Source: Zoroaster sp. YZ-2022 (Eukaryota; Echinodermata; Asteroidea; Forcipulatida; Zoroasteridae). From it: a stretch of 64,000 nt of DNA. The notes beneath the pieces were generated by a model, which saw nothing but the letters and a program-made list of their open reading frames with translations, had not been told where the DNA came from and searched no databases. Position 1 is the stretch's first letter. Each line of letters starts with the position of its first letter. This document shows positions 55,449 to 64,000 of this stretch, in pieces. Made by a program: the position numbers and the translations under genes. The DNA lies in NCBI GenBank assembly GCA_029582265.1, contig CM055834.1:2790001-2854000 (forward strand). The letters are read 5' to 3'.

Positions 55449-56775
55449 GATGCTTTATTAAAACATTCGAAACAAACTTTAGAATTGTTTACGGATCAAA
55501 ACATAGCAGAAAAAGGTACACGAGGAGGAACGTGTATGGTAATAATAATAATAATAATAATGTATAGATTTATATAGCGCACGTATCCACCAACTAAGTG
55601 GCGCTCAAGGCGCATTATATTATTATCCCTGCTCATAAGGCTCATAAGGCTCATAAATCATTCCTGAAACCATCTCAGCTCCCTGGGGAGTATACAGCTC
55701 AATTGCTGCCATTTCTAGCGCATATAGAGCAAACCATCTCTGCCTTCACAGGTACCCATTTAACCCCTGGGTGGAGAGAAGCAATTATGGTTAAGTGTCT
55801 TGCTCAAGGACACAGGTGTCACGGCCGGGGCTCGAACCCACACTCTGCTGCTGGCAACACCAGAACTTGAGTTCAGTGCGCTAGACCGCACGACAATCCA
55901 ATGGTAAGCAAAAGATACGCAAGAGCAAACAATCCTTATATACCCGGTCACGATAAAACGAAACCAACGAGTTACATTATATTTAGACGCAAAATAATTT
56001 ATACGGGTATGCTATGAGTCAACCTTTACCAACTGGAAATTTTAAATGGTTAATTAGAGATGAAATTAACGAGCTAGATATAAAATCAATTTCATCAGAA
56101 TCAAGCAAAGGCTACATTCTAGAAGTTGATTTAGAATATCCTAAGGAATTACACGATTCTCACAATGCATTTCCACTCGCACCAGAGTCGTTGGTAATAC
56201 CAAAAGAATACATGTCACCGTATCAACTTGAGCTATTACATGTAGCTGGTAAACCAGCTGCAAACGTTGAAAAATTAGATCCCAATTTAGGTAATAAAAC
56301 AAAATACGTACTTCATTATCGCAATTTACAATTATATTTACAACTTGGTATGAAACTAACTAAAATTCATAAAGTTTTAGAATTTGATCAATCATGTTGG
56401 ATGAAATCATACATTGATTTAAACACTCAACTCAGAAAAGAAGCAACGAGTGATTTTGAAAAAGATTTGTACAAACTCATGAATAATTCAGTTTTTGGAA
56501 AAACAATGGAAAATGTGCGAAATCGTGTAAACGTAAATTTGAAACGATTAAAAAATAAAAATGAACAAAAGCAAATGCTTAAATTATTCGCAAAACCAAA
56601 TTTTGCTAAAGCTAAAATGTTTGAAGATCACGATCTAGTGGCGATTCACATGCACAAAACAAAACTCTTACTTAATCGTCCAGTCTACGTAGGAATGTGT
56701 ATTTTAGAATTAGCTAAACTTCACATGTACGATTTTTATTATAATCATTTAAAGCTAAAAATTAAAATACTATGA
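55449..56775 (+). pseudogene. Polinton PolB palm region, first part (split by SINE)
   Basis: Polymerase sequence resumes at 55449 after a gap in homology: the 3'-5' exonuclease and much of the protein-primed insertion region are not present. The SINE interrupts at 55541. On its far side the frame continues through PYIPGHDKTKPTSYI. A frameshift and stop fall at motif A (~55980-56010). An open frame 56014-56775 then holds FPLAPESLVIPKEYMSPYQ and motif B KLMNNSVFGKTMEN, ending in a frameshift at ~56773. PolB replicates the element from a protein primer. Confidence 0.8.
55541..55900 (-). mobile_element. tRNA-derived SINE, body type 2, inserted in PolB
   Basis: Nearly identical to 25773-26136. 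It is flanked by the direct repeat ATGGTAA (55536-55542 and 55901-55907), a clear target-site duplication. The host coding frame is collinear on both sides, so the insertion followed Polinton integration. The B box GGGTTCGAGCCCC is near 55828-55840. Confidence 0.9.
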
Positions 56776-56785
56776 CAACTGTGAG

Positions 56786-57315
56786 TTGCTTTACACGGAT
56801 ACGGATAGTTTGTTACTCGAGATTAAAACGGAAGATGTTTATAAAGATATGGAAGAAGACAAACATGTATACGATTTTAGTAATTATAAACAAGATCATT
56901 TTCTATTTTCTGAAGAAAATAAAAAAGTGATTGGAAAATTTAAAGACGAGACTGCGGGAATTTCTATCGTAGAATTGATTGGTTTAAGACCAAAAATGTA
57001 TTCTATACTTTTATTGAATAAAAAGGAAATAAAAAAACCTACTGGCTTAAGACCTAGTGTTTTTTCGAAAGAACTAAAAAAAGCTAAAGGTGTTAAAAAA
57101 CAAGTTTTAGAACAGAAAATTAATCACAACAACTATAAACAAGTTTTAATTCAAAACAATACGCTACATCACCCTATGAATTTTATTAGTCATGAAAAAA
57201 ATAAATTATATGCTACGCGAGTAAATAAAATATCACTATCTCCTTTAGACACAAAGAGATATATTTTAGAAGACGGAAAACATACTTTAGCTTACTGTCA
57301 CAAAAGAATAAATAT
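56786..57315 (+). pseudogene. Polinton PolB palm region, C-terminal part
   Basis: Motif C is intact (YTDTDS, at ~56792-56809), followed by YDFSNYKQDHFLF, LRPKMYSILLL and the C-terminal LEDGKHTLAYCHKRI. It is one frame away from the previous segment. The natural end is near 57315; the open frame to 57358 runs into antisense of the integrase gene, so the two genes converge and overlap slightly. Confidence 0.8.
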
Positions 57316-58321
57316 GTTTAATAGGCGGATTTTCTGTATCTGGAGGTATAATTTGTAATTCTTCTTTTACAAAACTACGAGCGGGACCTGCGTCTAAATA
57401 ATACAAGATAGGTTGATTAGCGGCTTTCATCGTTTTAGCTAATCTATAAATGTTTATACTCCATATAGGATCAGTTGCGCGACGTCTCGTATCTTTTTCT
57501 ACTTCACCAGGTGCGTATAAATACCTAACTAAACTGTTGTTTGGAATTCTTTTTTCAGCGTTCTTTTTATTGCTTACAGCCGGTGAGGCTGGATTTTGCT
57601 CAACACTATGTAATTTAATTGAGTCTTTAGGTTTTAAATTAATAAGTCGCGTCGTTTCATTATTTAATGCTTTTATAACTAACGGTAATCTTTTAACCCA
57701 TTCTCTACTTCTCATATCAGTTGCTATTTCTTGCGCGTATTGATGAGAAAATAATATTTCGCTTAAAGTTCTATTAAATCGCTCTACTATACCTTGCGCT
57801 CTATGATTACCGGCTTCACCTCTTTGTATTTTTACATCGTGTTTACTCATTAATACGTTAACACTAGCCATAAATTCTTTTCCAGGTTCAACTTTTATAA
57901 TTTTTGGCCAAGTTAACAACGAACGTTTATAAATTTGTTCAAATGCATTACTGACTTGAATGGCGGTTTTATCGGTTAATGGTTCTGCTTCTTTATATCT
58001 ACATGTACTAGCTTCATCTACAACGGTTAACGCGTACTTGTACGTCTTTTTATTTATAATATTATGCGGAAGAAATAATAAATCTGCTTGATGAACTTCA
58101 TTTGGTTTTTCTAACGTACTATTTGAACTAGTTGGTCTAGGAATATATTTAGGATAGGGTAAATAAATTTGCCATAGCGCTTGCTTTTTAATCCATTGTC
58201 GAACTATTTTTTTATTTACTTTAGTTTCTTGAGCTAATTTATTAATCGCGTCGTGACCTTTATAGTATCCAACTGGACTATAATAAACATTTTGTAGCTT
58301 TAATTTTGTACGTTTATCCAT
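57287..58321 (-). CDS. Polinton retrovirus-like integrase
   Basis: An intact 344-residue frame from ATG 58321. The N-terminal segment (VYYSPVGYYKGHDAINKLAQ) and ALWQIYLPYPKYIPRP are typical of Polinton integrases. The rve core has Asp80 (HQADLLF) and Glu180 (GIVERFNRTLSE). The expected second Asp, 35 residues before Glu180, reads Glu145 (KVEPGKEF). The C-terminal chromo/SH3-like part has RYLYAPGEVEKDTRRRATDP and ends after PPDTENPP. Length agrees with the family. It catalyses 3' processing and strand transfer of element ends; the D-to-E change would be expected to impair this. It is the only unbroken conserved gene of the element. Confidence 0.85.
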   Translation of the reverse strand: MDKRTKLKLQNVYYSPVGYYKGHDAINKLAQETKVNKKIVRQWIKKQALWQIYLPYPKYIPRPTSSNSTLEKPNEVHQADLLFLPHNIINKKTYKYALTVVDEASTCRYKEAEPLTDKTAIQVSNAFEQIYKRSLLTWPKIIKVEPGKEFMASVNVLMSKHDVKIQRGEAGNHRAQGIVERFNRTLSEILFSHQYAQEIATDMRSREWVKRLPLVIKALNNETTRLINLKPKDSIKLHSVEQNPASPAVSNKKNAEKRIPNNSLVRYLYAPGEVEKDTRRRATDPIWSINIYRLAKTMKAANQPILYYLDAGPARSFVKEELQIIPPDTENPPIKHIYSFVTVS

Positions 58322-58376
58322 TTATTATTTATAAATATTAATTGGACTATAATAAGCGTTTTTTAAAGCTTTAGTT

Positions 58377-58619
58377 TTATTCAGTAAGATTTTTAGGCAT
58401 AAGAGAGCTTGGTAAAATGCCTTGTTTAACTAACCACATTTGCGTCATTGAAGATAATCCAAGCGTTACGGTTAGTTTTAATCCATCTTTTATATCTAAT
58501 TTATTTAAATTAGCTGGTTCTACGCTTAATACTTTTTTACCAAGCATGCTGTTTAAAACTGTAAAAAGTGTTAAAACGGCGCTGTGATAAGCTGAATCGG
58601 CGATTGTTTTTGTATCCAT
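58377..58619 (-). CDS. small hydrophobic Polinton protein
   Basis: 80 residues from ATG 58619, 298 bp upstream of the integrase start. Two moderately hydrophobic segments (AVLTLFTVLNSMLG and LTVTLGLSSMTQMWLV) may associate with membranes. Intact, no recognised domain. Same strand and spacing as its neighbours suggest co-expression. Confidence 0.5.
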   Translation of the reverse strand: MDTKTIADSAYHSAVLTLFTVLNSMLGKKVLSVEPANLNKLDIKDGLKLTVTLGLSSMTQMWLVKQGILPSSLMPKNLTE

Positions 58620-58683
58620 CTTATTTTATACTTATTGTTATAATTTTTATTTTTTTTTAATTTAAAAAAAAACTTATTCCATT

Positions 58684-59085
58684 TCAAAAACTGAGTTCTT
58701 TCGTTGGCAGTGGTGGTAAGGTTGGTTTTAGGATAGAGGGTGCGGGTGGTATAGGCTTTGCTTCGCTAGCGTTAGCGTTTTTATTACTAAATAAAAAATA
58801 TACAAGACCTCCAATAGCTAAACCAATACCAATATAGTAATAATAGCTCGTTTCATTGCTTTCTGAAATTTGTTGTGACGTGTTATTACGGCTAGTTGTA
58901 TTTTTAGTTGAACTTTTTGTAAGTTGTAGTTTGTTTTCTTTATTAAGTTTAGCAAGTTTTTTTCCAGCCGCGACTCTGTTTGGGTTTTTTTCTTTTTTAG
59001 TTGGTGTTTTCGTTACTACCGATATTGTTTCTGAATTATGAAGAGGAATTGGAGTCGATGCGCTCTCTTGGTTGTTTGTCTCCAT
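58684..59085 (-). CDS. small membrane Polinton protein with basic N-half
   Basis: 133 residues from ATG 59085. A Ser/Thr-rich start and a basic patch (NPNRVAAGKKLAKLNKENK), of a kind I recall in small Polinton/adintovirus proteins, are followed by one strong transmembrane segment (YYYYIGIGLAIGGLVYFLFS, ~residues 81-100) and a Pro-rich tail. Its start overlaps the end of the upstream gene by 50 bases in another frame, a virus-like arrangement. Probably a single-pass membrane or virion protein; function unknown. Confidence 0.6.
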   Translation of the reverse strand: METNNQESASTPIPLHNSETISVVTKTPTKKEKNPNRVAAGKKLAKLNKENKLQLTKSSTKNTTSRNNTSQQISESNETSYYYYIGIGLAIGGLVYFLFSNKNANASEAKPIPPAPSILKPTLPPLPTKELSF

Positions 59086-59620
59086 CGCTTTTATTATCTA
59101 TACAAGATTCTTCTTTCTTTTTTAAATGTTTTGCTGTAATTAAAGTCAAAGAGAGCGGCGCTATCATAGCACCGTACTTGTAATATATTTCACACGCTAC
59201 GGTAGAAAGCATACTCGAAATGAATGGATCTTTTTCTAAATCTGAAATTAATTTACCTTCGTCATCAATTTGAAATTGATAGCCGTATAAATCAATACGA
59301 TCTAAGCCTAATCCTAATAATTTAGCGTAAAACGATAAAATAGCGCTACCTGAAGACTGCATTATATCACGACCTAATTTAGTTTCGTATTGCGTGTTTA
59401 ATACATCACGCTCTTCTATAGACAAAGCTTCAATATCGCTAACGCTATACTCTTTACCATTTTTTTTTCAGAATCTCCTCCTACTACAACCTTCAAGAGT
59501 TTATCTTTTTTTAATTTTTGTTTTAACAATATAATTTATATCATTTTCATTTACTAACAGCGTAGGTGGTGGGCTTAACATGGGTTGATTTTCGTTTAAT
59601 AATTTATGTACTTCCTCCAT
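59036..59620 (-). pseudogene. unrecognised Polinton protein, N-terminal frameshifts
   Basis: ATG 59620 starts a frame (MEEVHKLLNENQPMLSPPP...) that breaks near 59510-59460. The remainder is open from ~59425 to 59036 (129 residues; LGRDIMQSSGSAILSFYAKL...DPFISSMLSTVACEIYYKYG). Composition is typical of a soluble helical protein. The poly-T runs at 59461 and 59505 are likely slippage sites for the indels. Confidence 0.5.
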
Positions 59621-59699
59621 TTATAAAAGTATCTATATATAAAAATCAGTAAAAAATATAAAACCTATAAGTTTTAAAAATTGTTTAAGATTATATATT

Positions 59700-59930
59700 A
59701 GATCTTGTATTTTTCCAAGTTTATATTTAAAACTTGTACTAGTTCATTTCTTTTTCTTCAGTATTTAAAAGTTGATTAAGATTACATATAAAATAATCTA
59801 CTCGTTCAAAGTTTATATTTAAAAATTGTACTACATGTAGTTCATTTCTTTTTTCTTCAGTATTTAAAAATGTGTTAAGATTACATTTAAAATAATCTAC
59901 TCGTTCACTATTTATATTCATATCGTTTCG
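59700..59930. repeat. ~97-bp tandem duplication within the Polinton
   Basis: TAGTTCATTTCTTTT...CTTCAGTATTTAAAA, TAAGATTACAT and AAAATAATCTACTCGTTCA occurs twice (59750-59815 and 59835-59908). Confidence 0.75.
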
Positions 59931-59934
59931 GTTT

Positions 59935-60709
59935 GCGGTAACACCATGTGTTTATCTCAACTAACGTGAAGCTGAGGTACAGGTTCTGAAAAGAACCGTA
60001 TCGTACAACTCGTATCTCAACCTTCGTTAAGTGAGAAAGGTTCAAGGGAGAACCAATTTCGGGCAACTCGTTTTTCTCTACTGTCGCTAAGTGAGAAATA
60101 TGGTTCAGGGAGAACCATGGGGACTTCACGGGTTAATATGGTTCAGGGAGAACCATGGGGACTTCACGGGTTATTCTCAACGTTTCGATTAGCCTGCTCT
60201 AATCTTCTTCAGGAGAATGAAGAGGTTTGCCGATGCAACTCCTTAAGTAGTATTTGCTGGGATTATGTGTAGAATGGGAAGTGTTCCGATTGGTGCTACT
60301 GTTGTGTGATGTGTTGTGATTGGTTGCCACCGTGGCATTGTTCTTGTTGTGTGTGTTTCCTGCTGTGTGTGAGTTGCCTGCTCGCTGAGGTGTATCAGTT
60401 GACAGTGGGGTGTGGGTGTTGGTGGATGGTAGGATTGAATGCCAAATGTTGCTGATGAAATAGCCGATGTCCTGGGGGTCAGTGTCATGTTTATGAATCT
60501 CAATAGCCTCTCTGATACGACGGGTGTACCAGTGCTTTTCCGGGGCTATGATCTTTGCATTCTGCCAGTCAGTGACATGGTCTAAATCGGTGGAGTGTTT
60601 GATGATCGCAGATTTGTCACATTCTCTGCGGCCGTGGGCCTTGTGTTCATTGAGCCTGGTCGTAAGGTCTCTGCCGGTCTCGCCAATGTATTTATATTCA
60701 ATGTATTTA
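59935..60709 (-). mobile_element. Penelope-like element 3' fragment inserted in the Polinton
   Basis: The - strand encodes a GIY-YIG endonuclease segment from ~60707: KYIGETGRDLTTRLNEHKAH, then IIKHSTDLDH and EAIEIHKHDTDPQDIGYFIS, which is open to ~60330. A Penelope-type tail follows, with the hammerhead-like motif at 60173-60218 and several GGTTC...GAACC hairpins (59990, 60048, 60113 and 60150 regions), two of them in a 38-bp tandem duplication. The RT domain is missing. It separates the Polinton small genes from the packaging genes. Confidence 0.75.
60173..60218 (-). ncRNA. hammerhead-like ribozyme motif
   Basis: On the - strand ATTCTC (60218-60213) pairs perfectly with GAGAAT (60178-60173) as stem I. 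CTGAAGA follows, then one extra A, stem GATTAG/CTAATC with a 6-base loop, GAAA and CGTT. Compared with 24663-24708, the stem II pair C-G has become T-A on both sides, a compensatory change. Stem III is minimal, as in dimer-forming hammerheads. Confidence 0.5.
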
Positions 60710-60778
60710 TATTCATGTTTATAAATGGATTTTATAATAATTATTTATTTAATGTTTTTTTTTTTAAACAACAACTTA

Positions 60779-60969
60779 CTAGGTAACCTATAGGTAATTA
60801 CTAAGTAATTACTAAGTAACCTATAGGTAATTACTAAGTAACCTACAAGTAACCTATAGGTAATTACTAAGTAACCTATACATGTAGGTAATTACTAAGT
60901 AACCTACATGTAGGTATGTAATTACTAAGTAATTACTAAGTAACCTATAGGTAATTACTTAGTAACCTC
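60779..60969. repeat. palindromic AGTAACCTATAGGTAATTACT minisatellite
   Basis: About nine irregular blocks built from TAGGTAATTACTAAGTAACC, itself nearly self-complementary (CCTATAGG, TAATTA and the GTTACTTAGTAATTAC reverse). It lies between the Penelope fragment and the ATPase gene. Confidence 0.85.
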
Positions 60970-61597
60970 TTAGTCACGTATTTCATATTCAGTAGGTTGA
61001 TCTGTTTTTAAAATTAATTTACGATGTTTAACTCGTTTTAATTTTTTCATGAATTTCTATTCTTATCTCTTTTGTCGGTATGACATCATTTTCTCGAAGA
61101 CAATCTTCAAATGAATCTCTATCTTTACAATAAAATAAACATACCCATTTGAGTTGCTCTCTAAAATCTTTTAATACACTATTATATTTTTGTGAAATAA
61201 CCCAACAGCTGTGATGCTTGTTTCGACCGCTGAAAGCTGTAATAGAGATAACTCGTGCTGTCGTTGATCTTTCAAAAACTTTTTATATCGCATTCCTTTA
61301 TTTGCGCTACAATCATCGATAATAAACAACGTTTCGTCTCCTTCGTATACATCGCTATAAATTTGTAAAGCTTTATCTAACGAAATATTTTTTTAAATCG
61401 TTAACCAACACTTGCTCATCGTTCCAAATCCATTTTCTATTTTTATAAGTGTCGTTGATAGCGATAGTGGGACATAATATAATGATATTTTCAAAATGTT
61501 AAAAATATTCTTGTTCTAATAAATTTAAAATAAATTCAGTTTTTCCACATCCAGTTTGCCCACAAATTAATGCAACGTGTGGATATTTAGGTAACAT
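60970..61597 (-). pseudogene. Polinton packaging ATPase (FtsK/HerA type), frameshifted
   Basis: From ATG 61597, MLPKYPHVALICGQTGCGKT carries Walker A (61538-61561), followed by LCPTIAINDTYKNRKW. Walker B (hydrophobic then FIIDD, ~61311-61332) lies in another frame, and the conserved SGRNKHHSCWVISQKYNSVL block (~61185-61250) follows. The C-terminus reaches a stop at 60970-60972 after a last frame change. At least three indels or stops (around 61510, 61395 and 61060) destroy the gene. It starts 17 bases after the capsid stop codon. The role is packaging of element DNA into capsids. Confidence 0.75.
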
Positions 61598-61614
61598 TCC
61601 TTTTAATATTAGTA

Positions 61615-62250
61615 TTAATAATCAACAGTTTCAAAACGTCAATTTCTTATAACGAGTTGCGCGTCCATAATAATAAAAGTATACATGTTTAGTTCACCCG
61701 CAGTTTCAGCTTCTTTTTCTATTTGAATAGTAATTCCTTCAGATAAGTTTTGTACTTCCGCTTCCGTGTATTTTATTGTCATCACTCGTTCTCATATCTA
61801 AAAATAAACCGTATCGGTTAAATAAATAATCGGCTTGTTTAACGTTAGATAAATTTAGAGCTTTAACGACTCGTATAGCGTGTTGTTTACTTGAATCACC
61901 AAAATATTTTTGAATTTCTTCCCAATGTTGATACCTTTTCATTCCGTGCGCGTAGAGTTGGTTAGGAACACCTTCAATCGTAATTGAAACTTTATCTATT
62001 TTTGGATTATAAAACTTATTGCTTTCTTTTGCATTAGGTTCTTTGAATAAAAACAATATTCCTTTCATACTTTTTGCAGGGGTATTTAAATTTATATTCC
62101 ACGTCGTATCACGTTTGTTTAACGGTGTTACGCTCTGTCTTAGTATGCGATCAAACAATATACTCAACCGGTTACTCTATTGATTTTTAATTGTTCGAGC
62201 GAGTTCCGGCATATGAACAACTTCATATTTTAAAGAAATTCCACTTATGT
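61615..62250 (-). pseudogene. Polinton major capsid protein, C-terminal part, truncated
   Basis: The open core 61739-62167 contains FDRILRQSVTPLNKRDTTWN, INLNTPAKSMKGILFLF and KIDKVSITIEGVPNQLYAHG, the C-terminal jelly-roll region of the Polinton/adintovirus hexon-like capsid protein. An upstream segment to ~62250 (with LARTIKNQ) and a downstream segment ending at the stop 61615-61617 (with IMDAQLVI) belong to the same protein in other frames or across stops. The N-terminal jelly roll is missing because host-like sequence begins near 62250. It cannot form a capsid. Confidence 0.75.
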
Positions 62251-62671
62251 TATATTAGGCTTGGGCGATGACACGATAATATCGAATAACGTGAAGAAAA
62301 AATTATATCGCGATTAAAAAAAATTCCTTGATTGTCAGTCGGGTCAGAAATTCCATGGAAAAAACTTAGGGAAGTCTTTTCAGCTTTCGGGAAGTGAGAA
62401 ACAAAATCGAACTACTTCTGTGATAAGCCGACTGTCATATCACAAAGGTGCCATCTGGTACGACAGGGCGTTGTTTAAAATCCACCGCCACTCAAAAAAA
62501 ATATATTAAGTGCGCGCGATCCGTTTTTGTAAACTATAACAGGAGCTGCCAGTCGACAACTGGCACGCGTAACTCAATGAATGGGGGCATATACCGTTGC
62601 ATAATCGTTCTCCTAGCATTCCCACATTCTTTCAGATACATGTAGTCTAGAGGTTGTATATAACCATTTCA
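62251..62671. other. no gene; MITE-like CGATAATATCG segment
   Basis: GGGCGATGACACGATAATATCG-type sequence at ~62261-62320 resembles common short inverted elements. The rest is non-coding. Confidence 0.35.
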
Positions 62672-62826
62672 GGGGCGGATCCAGGAATTTTTAAGGGGGG
62701 GAGGGCAGGGTGGGGGGTCAAGATTTTCATTGTTTTTCTTTTTCTGATAATAACCACCTGTTATGTTTTGTATTATTTAGGGTTTTTACCCCCTCCCCCA
62801 CCCCCTCCCCCCACCCCTGGATCCGC
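62672..62826. repeat. GGGGCGGATCCAGG MITE
   Basis: CAGGGGCGGATCCAGGAATT at the left and CCCCTGGATCCGC at the right are inverted, with G-rich and C-rich flanks inside. A second partial left end (TTTTCAGGGGAGGATTCATG) is at 62858-62877. Same family as 23160-23402. Confidence 0.6.
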
Positions 62827-62877
62827 GTCGGAATTCCCATAATATATTTCCACCCTTTTCAGGGGAGGATTCATGAT

Positions 62878-64000
62878 TTTTTGCAGGGGGGGCGGTAGGT
62901 TTTTCTTTTTCTTTATGTCCGAAAATAAACCCCTGTTATGTTTGTTATTATTTTTGGTTACATGCGCTACAGGGTACCAGATTCCCCTTCAGTGTCCCTT
63001 GTCTCACTGTACGACTGTTGTAATAAACCATAGAGCTGAATAAATCATGTCTGTCCACCATGTCCCCTGGCATTTTCAAGGTCCACTCATTTGTTTACAC
63101 CATCCTTTTTTTATAGCTCCATGTTTACACTTTGAAAACCCACCTCCCACCATGGAAAAAAAGGGGGGATGGGGGGTGGCTAAATGGGCAGTCAAAACCT
63201 ACTCTTCCTCCGTTTATAGCTAGATACGCTATGCTTGGCGTGCCAAACAATTATTACTTCCAGACATAGCTCCCTTCACGCCACGTGAGTCAAACAGTCG
63301 TTTACAGCCAAGTCAAACAGCTGTTTTCAGTCAGGCTTGCTTCAAAGCCCCGCCCTAACCTCCCCCCAAACCCCAAACCCCCCACAGACCTAGTAGTAAA
63401 CAACTCATTCATAAAAAAACGTACAATGTATCAAACGCTCGTTGACAGTAGCCTGTCTGGCAGCTGGGTCAATTACCTCTAAGGATTATGTTGCTTTGTG
63501 TACAATTTCAATGGGGAAATCCCTTGGGAGCTGACCTCGCCTGACCCTACTTGTAAACAATGCCACTCCTAAACGACTACATGGTGGCCACTCAAACTCT
63601 GCAATATGTTTCTCAAGCGTATAATGTACAAAGTCAAGGAAAATGGGGTTTCAACTAATTTCATACGCAGAATAATTAACAAAAATGCTTAATTGACCAG
63701 TAGGCTGCTGGCAGTTTAAGCACTTGCAGGTTAAGTGTTGGGGATTGATTGGGGTATTTGATCCAACAATGTGTACACAATGTTAACGCCTCACTGTCTA
63801 TCCATGGTGGTCTATGACTCTGGCTGGTGCACCACGTGGGAGTACATTAGAACATGCATATTTAAATATACATGTATGCAGAATATGGGCGTTACCAAAT
63901 CGACAACATAATAACATTTGCAGTAATTGCAGGTGCTGTGCTCACATTAGTCATGAAATAAATCAAAGCATGGATCGACAGCGGCTTGATCAAAGTTGAA
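62878..64000. other. no gene seen
   Basis: Non-coding sequence to the right edge, with purine/pyrimidine-rich stretches at 63150-63180 and 63356-63386. No reading frame with protein character on either strand. Confidence 0.4.

Larger units (their letters stand above)
54113..62250. mobile_element. Polinton/Maverick (adintovirus-like) element, truncated relic
   Basis: The region combines a protein-primed type B DNA polymerase, a retrovirus-like integrase, an FtsK/HerA-type packaging ATPase and the major capsid protein, the hallmark Polinton set. The polymerase is on the + strand and all others on the - strand, meeting at ~57.3 kb. The right end is cut inside the capsid gene and neither terminal inverted repeat was found. 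Maturation protease and minor capsid protein are not seen. AT-rich coding, short intergenic distances and one 50-bp gene overlap differ from the host DNA. It carries a SINE at 55541-55900 and a Penelope fragment at 59935-60709. Exact outer borders are uncertain. Confidence 0.85.

Noticed and set aside
54113..62250. Terminal inverted repeats of the Polinton
   Set aside because: I looked for a repeat of the left border near the right border and saw none; the capsid gene is truncated on the right, so that end is probably gone.

Overview
This is nuclear DNA from a metazoan. The few genes are split by introns and surrounded by a dense mixture of retroelements, short interspersed elements (SINEs), MITEs, minisatellites and three 500-base assembly gaps. 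The protein content is an Ikaros-type zinc finger, a fibrinogen-domain lectin, a fucolectin-like domain, a P2X7-C-like cysteine-rich domain, THAP, an EGF exon, Penelope elements and a Polinton. Together with the abundance of ACATGTACATGT-type sequence, this suggests a marine invertebrate, possibly a deuterostome such as an echinoderm or hemichordate. That placement is an inference; no gene here fixes the species.

Layout. 1-560: last exon of an Ikaros-family zinc-finger gene on the + strand, followed by AT-rich non-coding DNA and MITEs. 5.8-9.5 kb: a short reading frame broken by one TGA, a Ty3/gypsy-like LTR, a minisatellite, a LINE tail, an inverted pair of SINEs and a decayed DDE transposase. 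11.2-14.9 kb: a decayed coding remnant, a tRNA-derived SINE, an 800-bp dispersed repeat and a hAT-like MITE with its target duplication. 15.1-15.6 kb: first two exons of a secreted fucolectin-like gene on the - strand. 17.4 kb: a THAP-domain fragment. 18.5-20.1 kb: a three-exon P2X7-C-like gene or pseudogene on the - strand. 21-24.8 kb: a Helitron-like end with four tandem hairpins, an RTE-like fragment and a Penelope-like element. 25.8-35 kb: SINEs, a LINE resembling elements with a restriction-like endonuclease, and a CR1-like LINE. 35-45.3 kb: MITEs, SINEs, a 27-copy 65-bp minisatellite and another Helitron-like end. 45.6-47.2 kb: the best complete gene, a secreted PAN/fibrinogen-domain protein with a promoter, a 50-bp intron and a poly(A) signal. 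50.3-53.8 kb: tandem repeats, a non-autonomous DNA element, a palindromic motif array and an EGF exon. 54.1-62.25 kb: a truncated Polinton/Maverick relic carrying a SINE and a Penelope fragment. 62.7-64 kb: MITEs and non-coding DNA.

The cellular genes are unrelated in pathway, although two encode secreted lectin-type proteins (fibrinogen-related and fucolectin-like) of the kind used in invertebrate innate recognition. The Polinton genes belong to one replication and packaging unit: a protein-primed type B DNA polymerase, a retrovirus-like integrase, a packaging ATPase and a major capsid protein, plus small membrane and basic proteins. Nearly all are broken; only the integrase remains a full open frame, and one of its catalytic aspartates reads as glutamate. 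Nested insertions give an order of events: Polinton first, then the SINE and the Penelope fragment.
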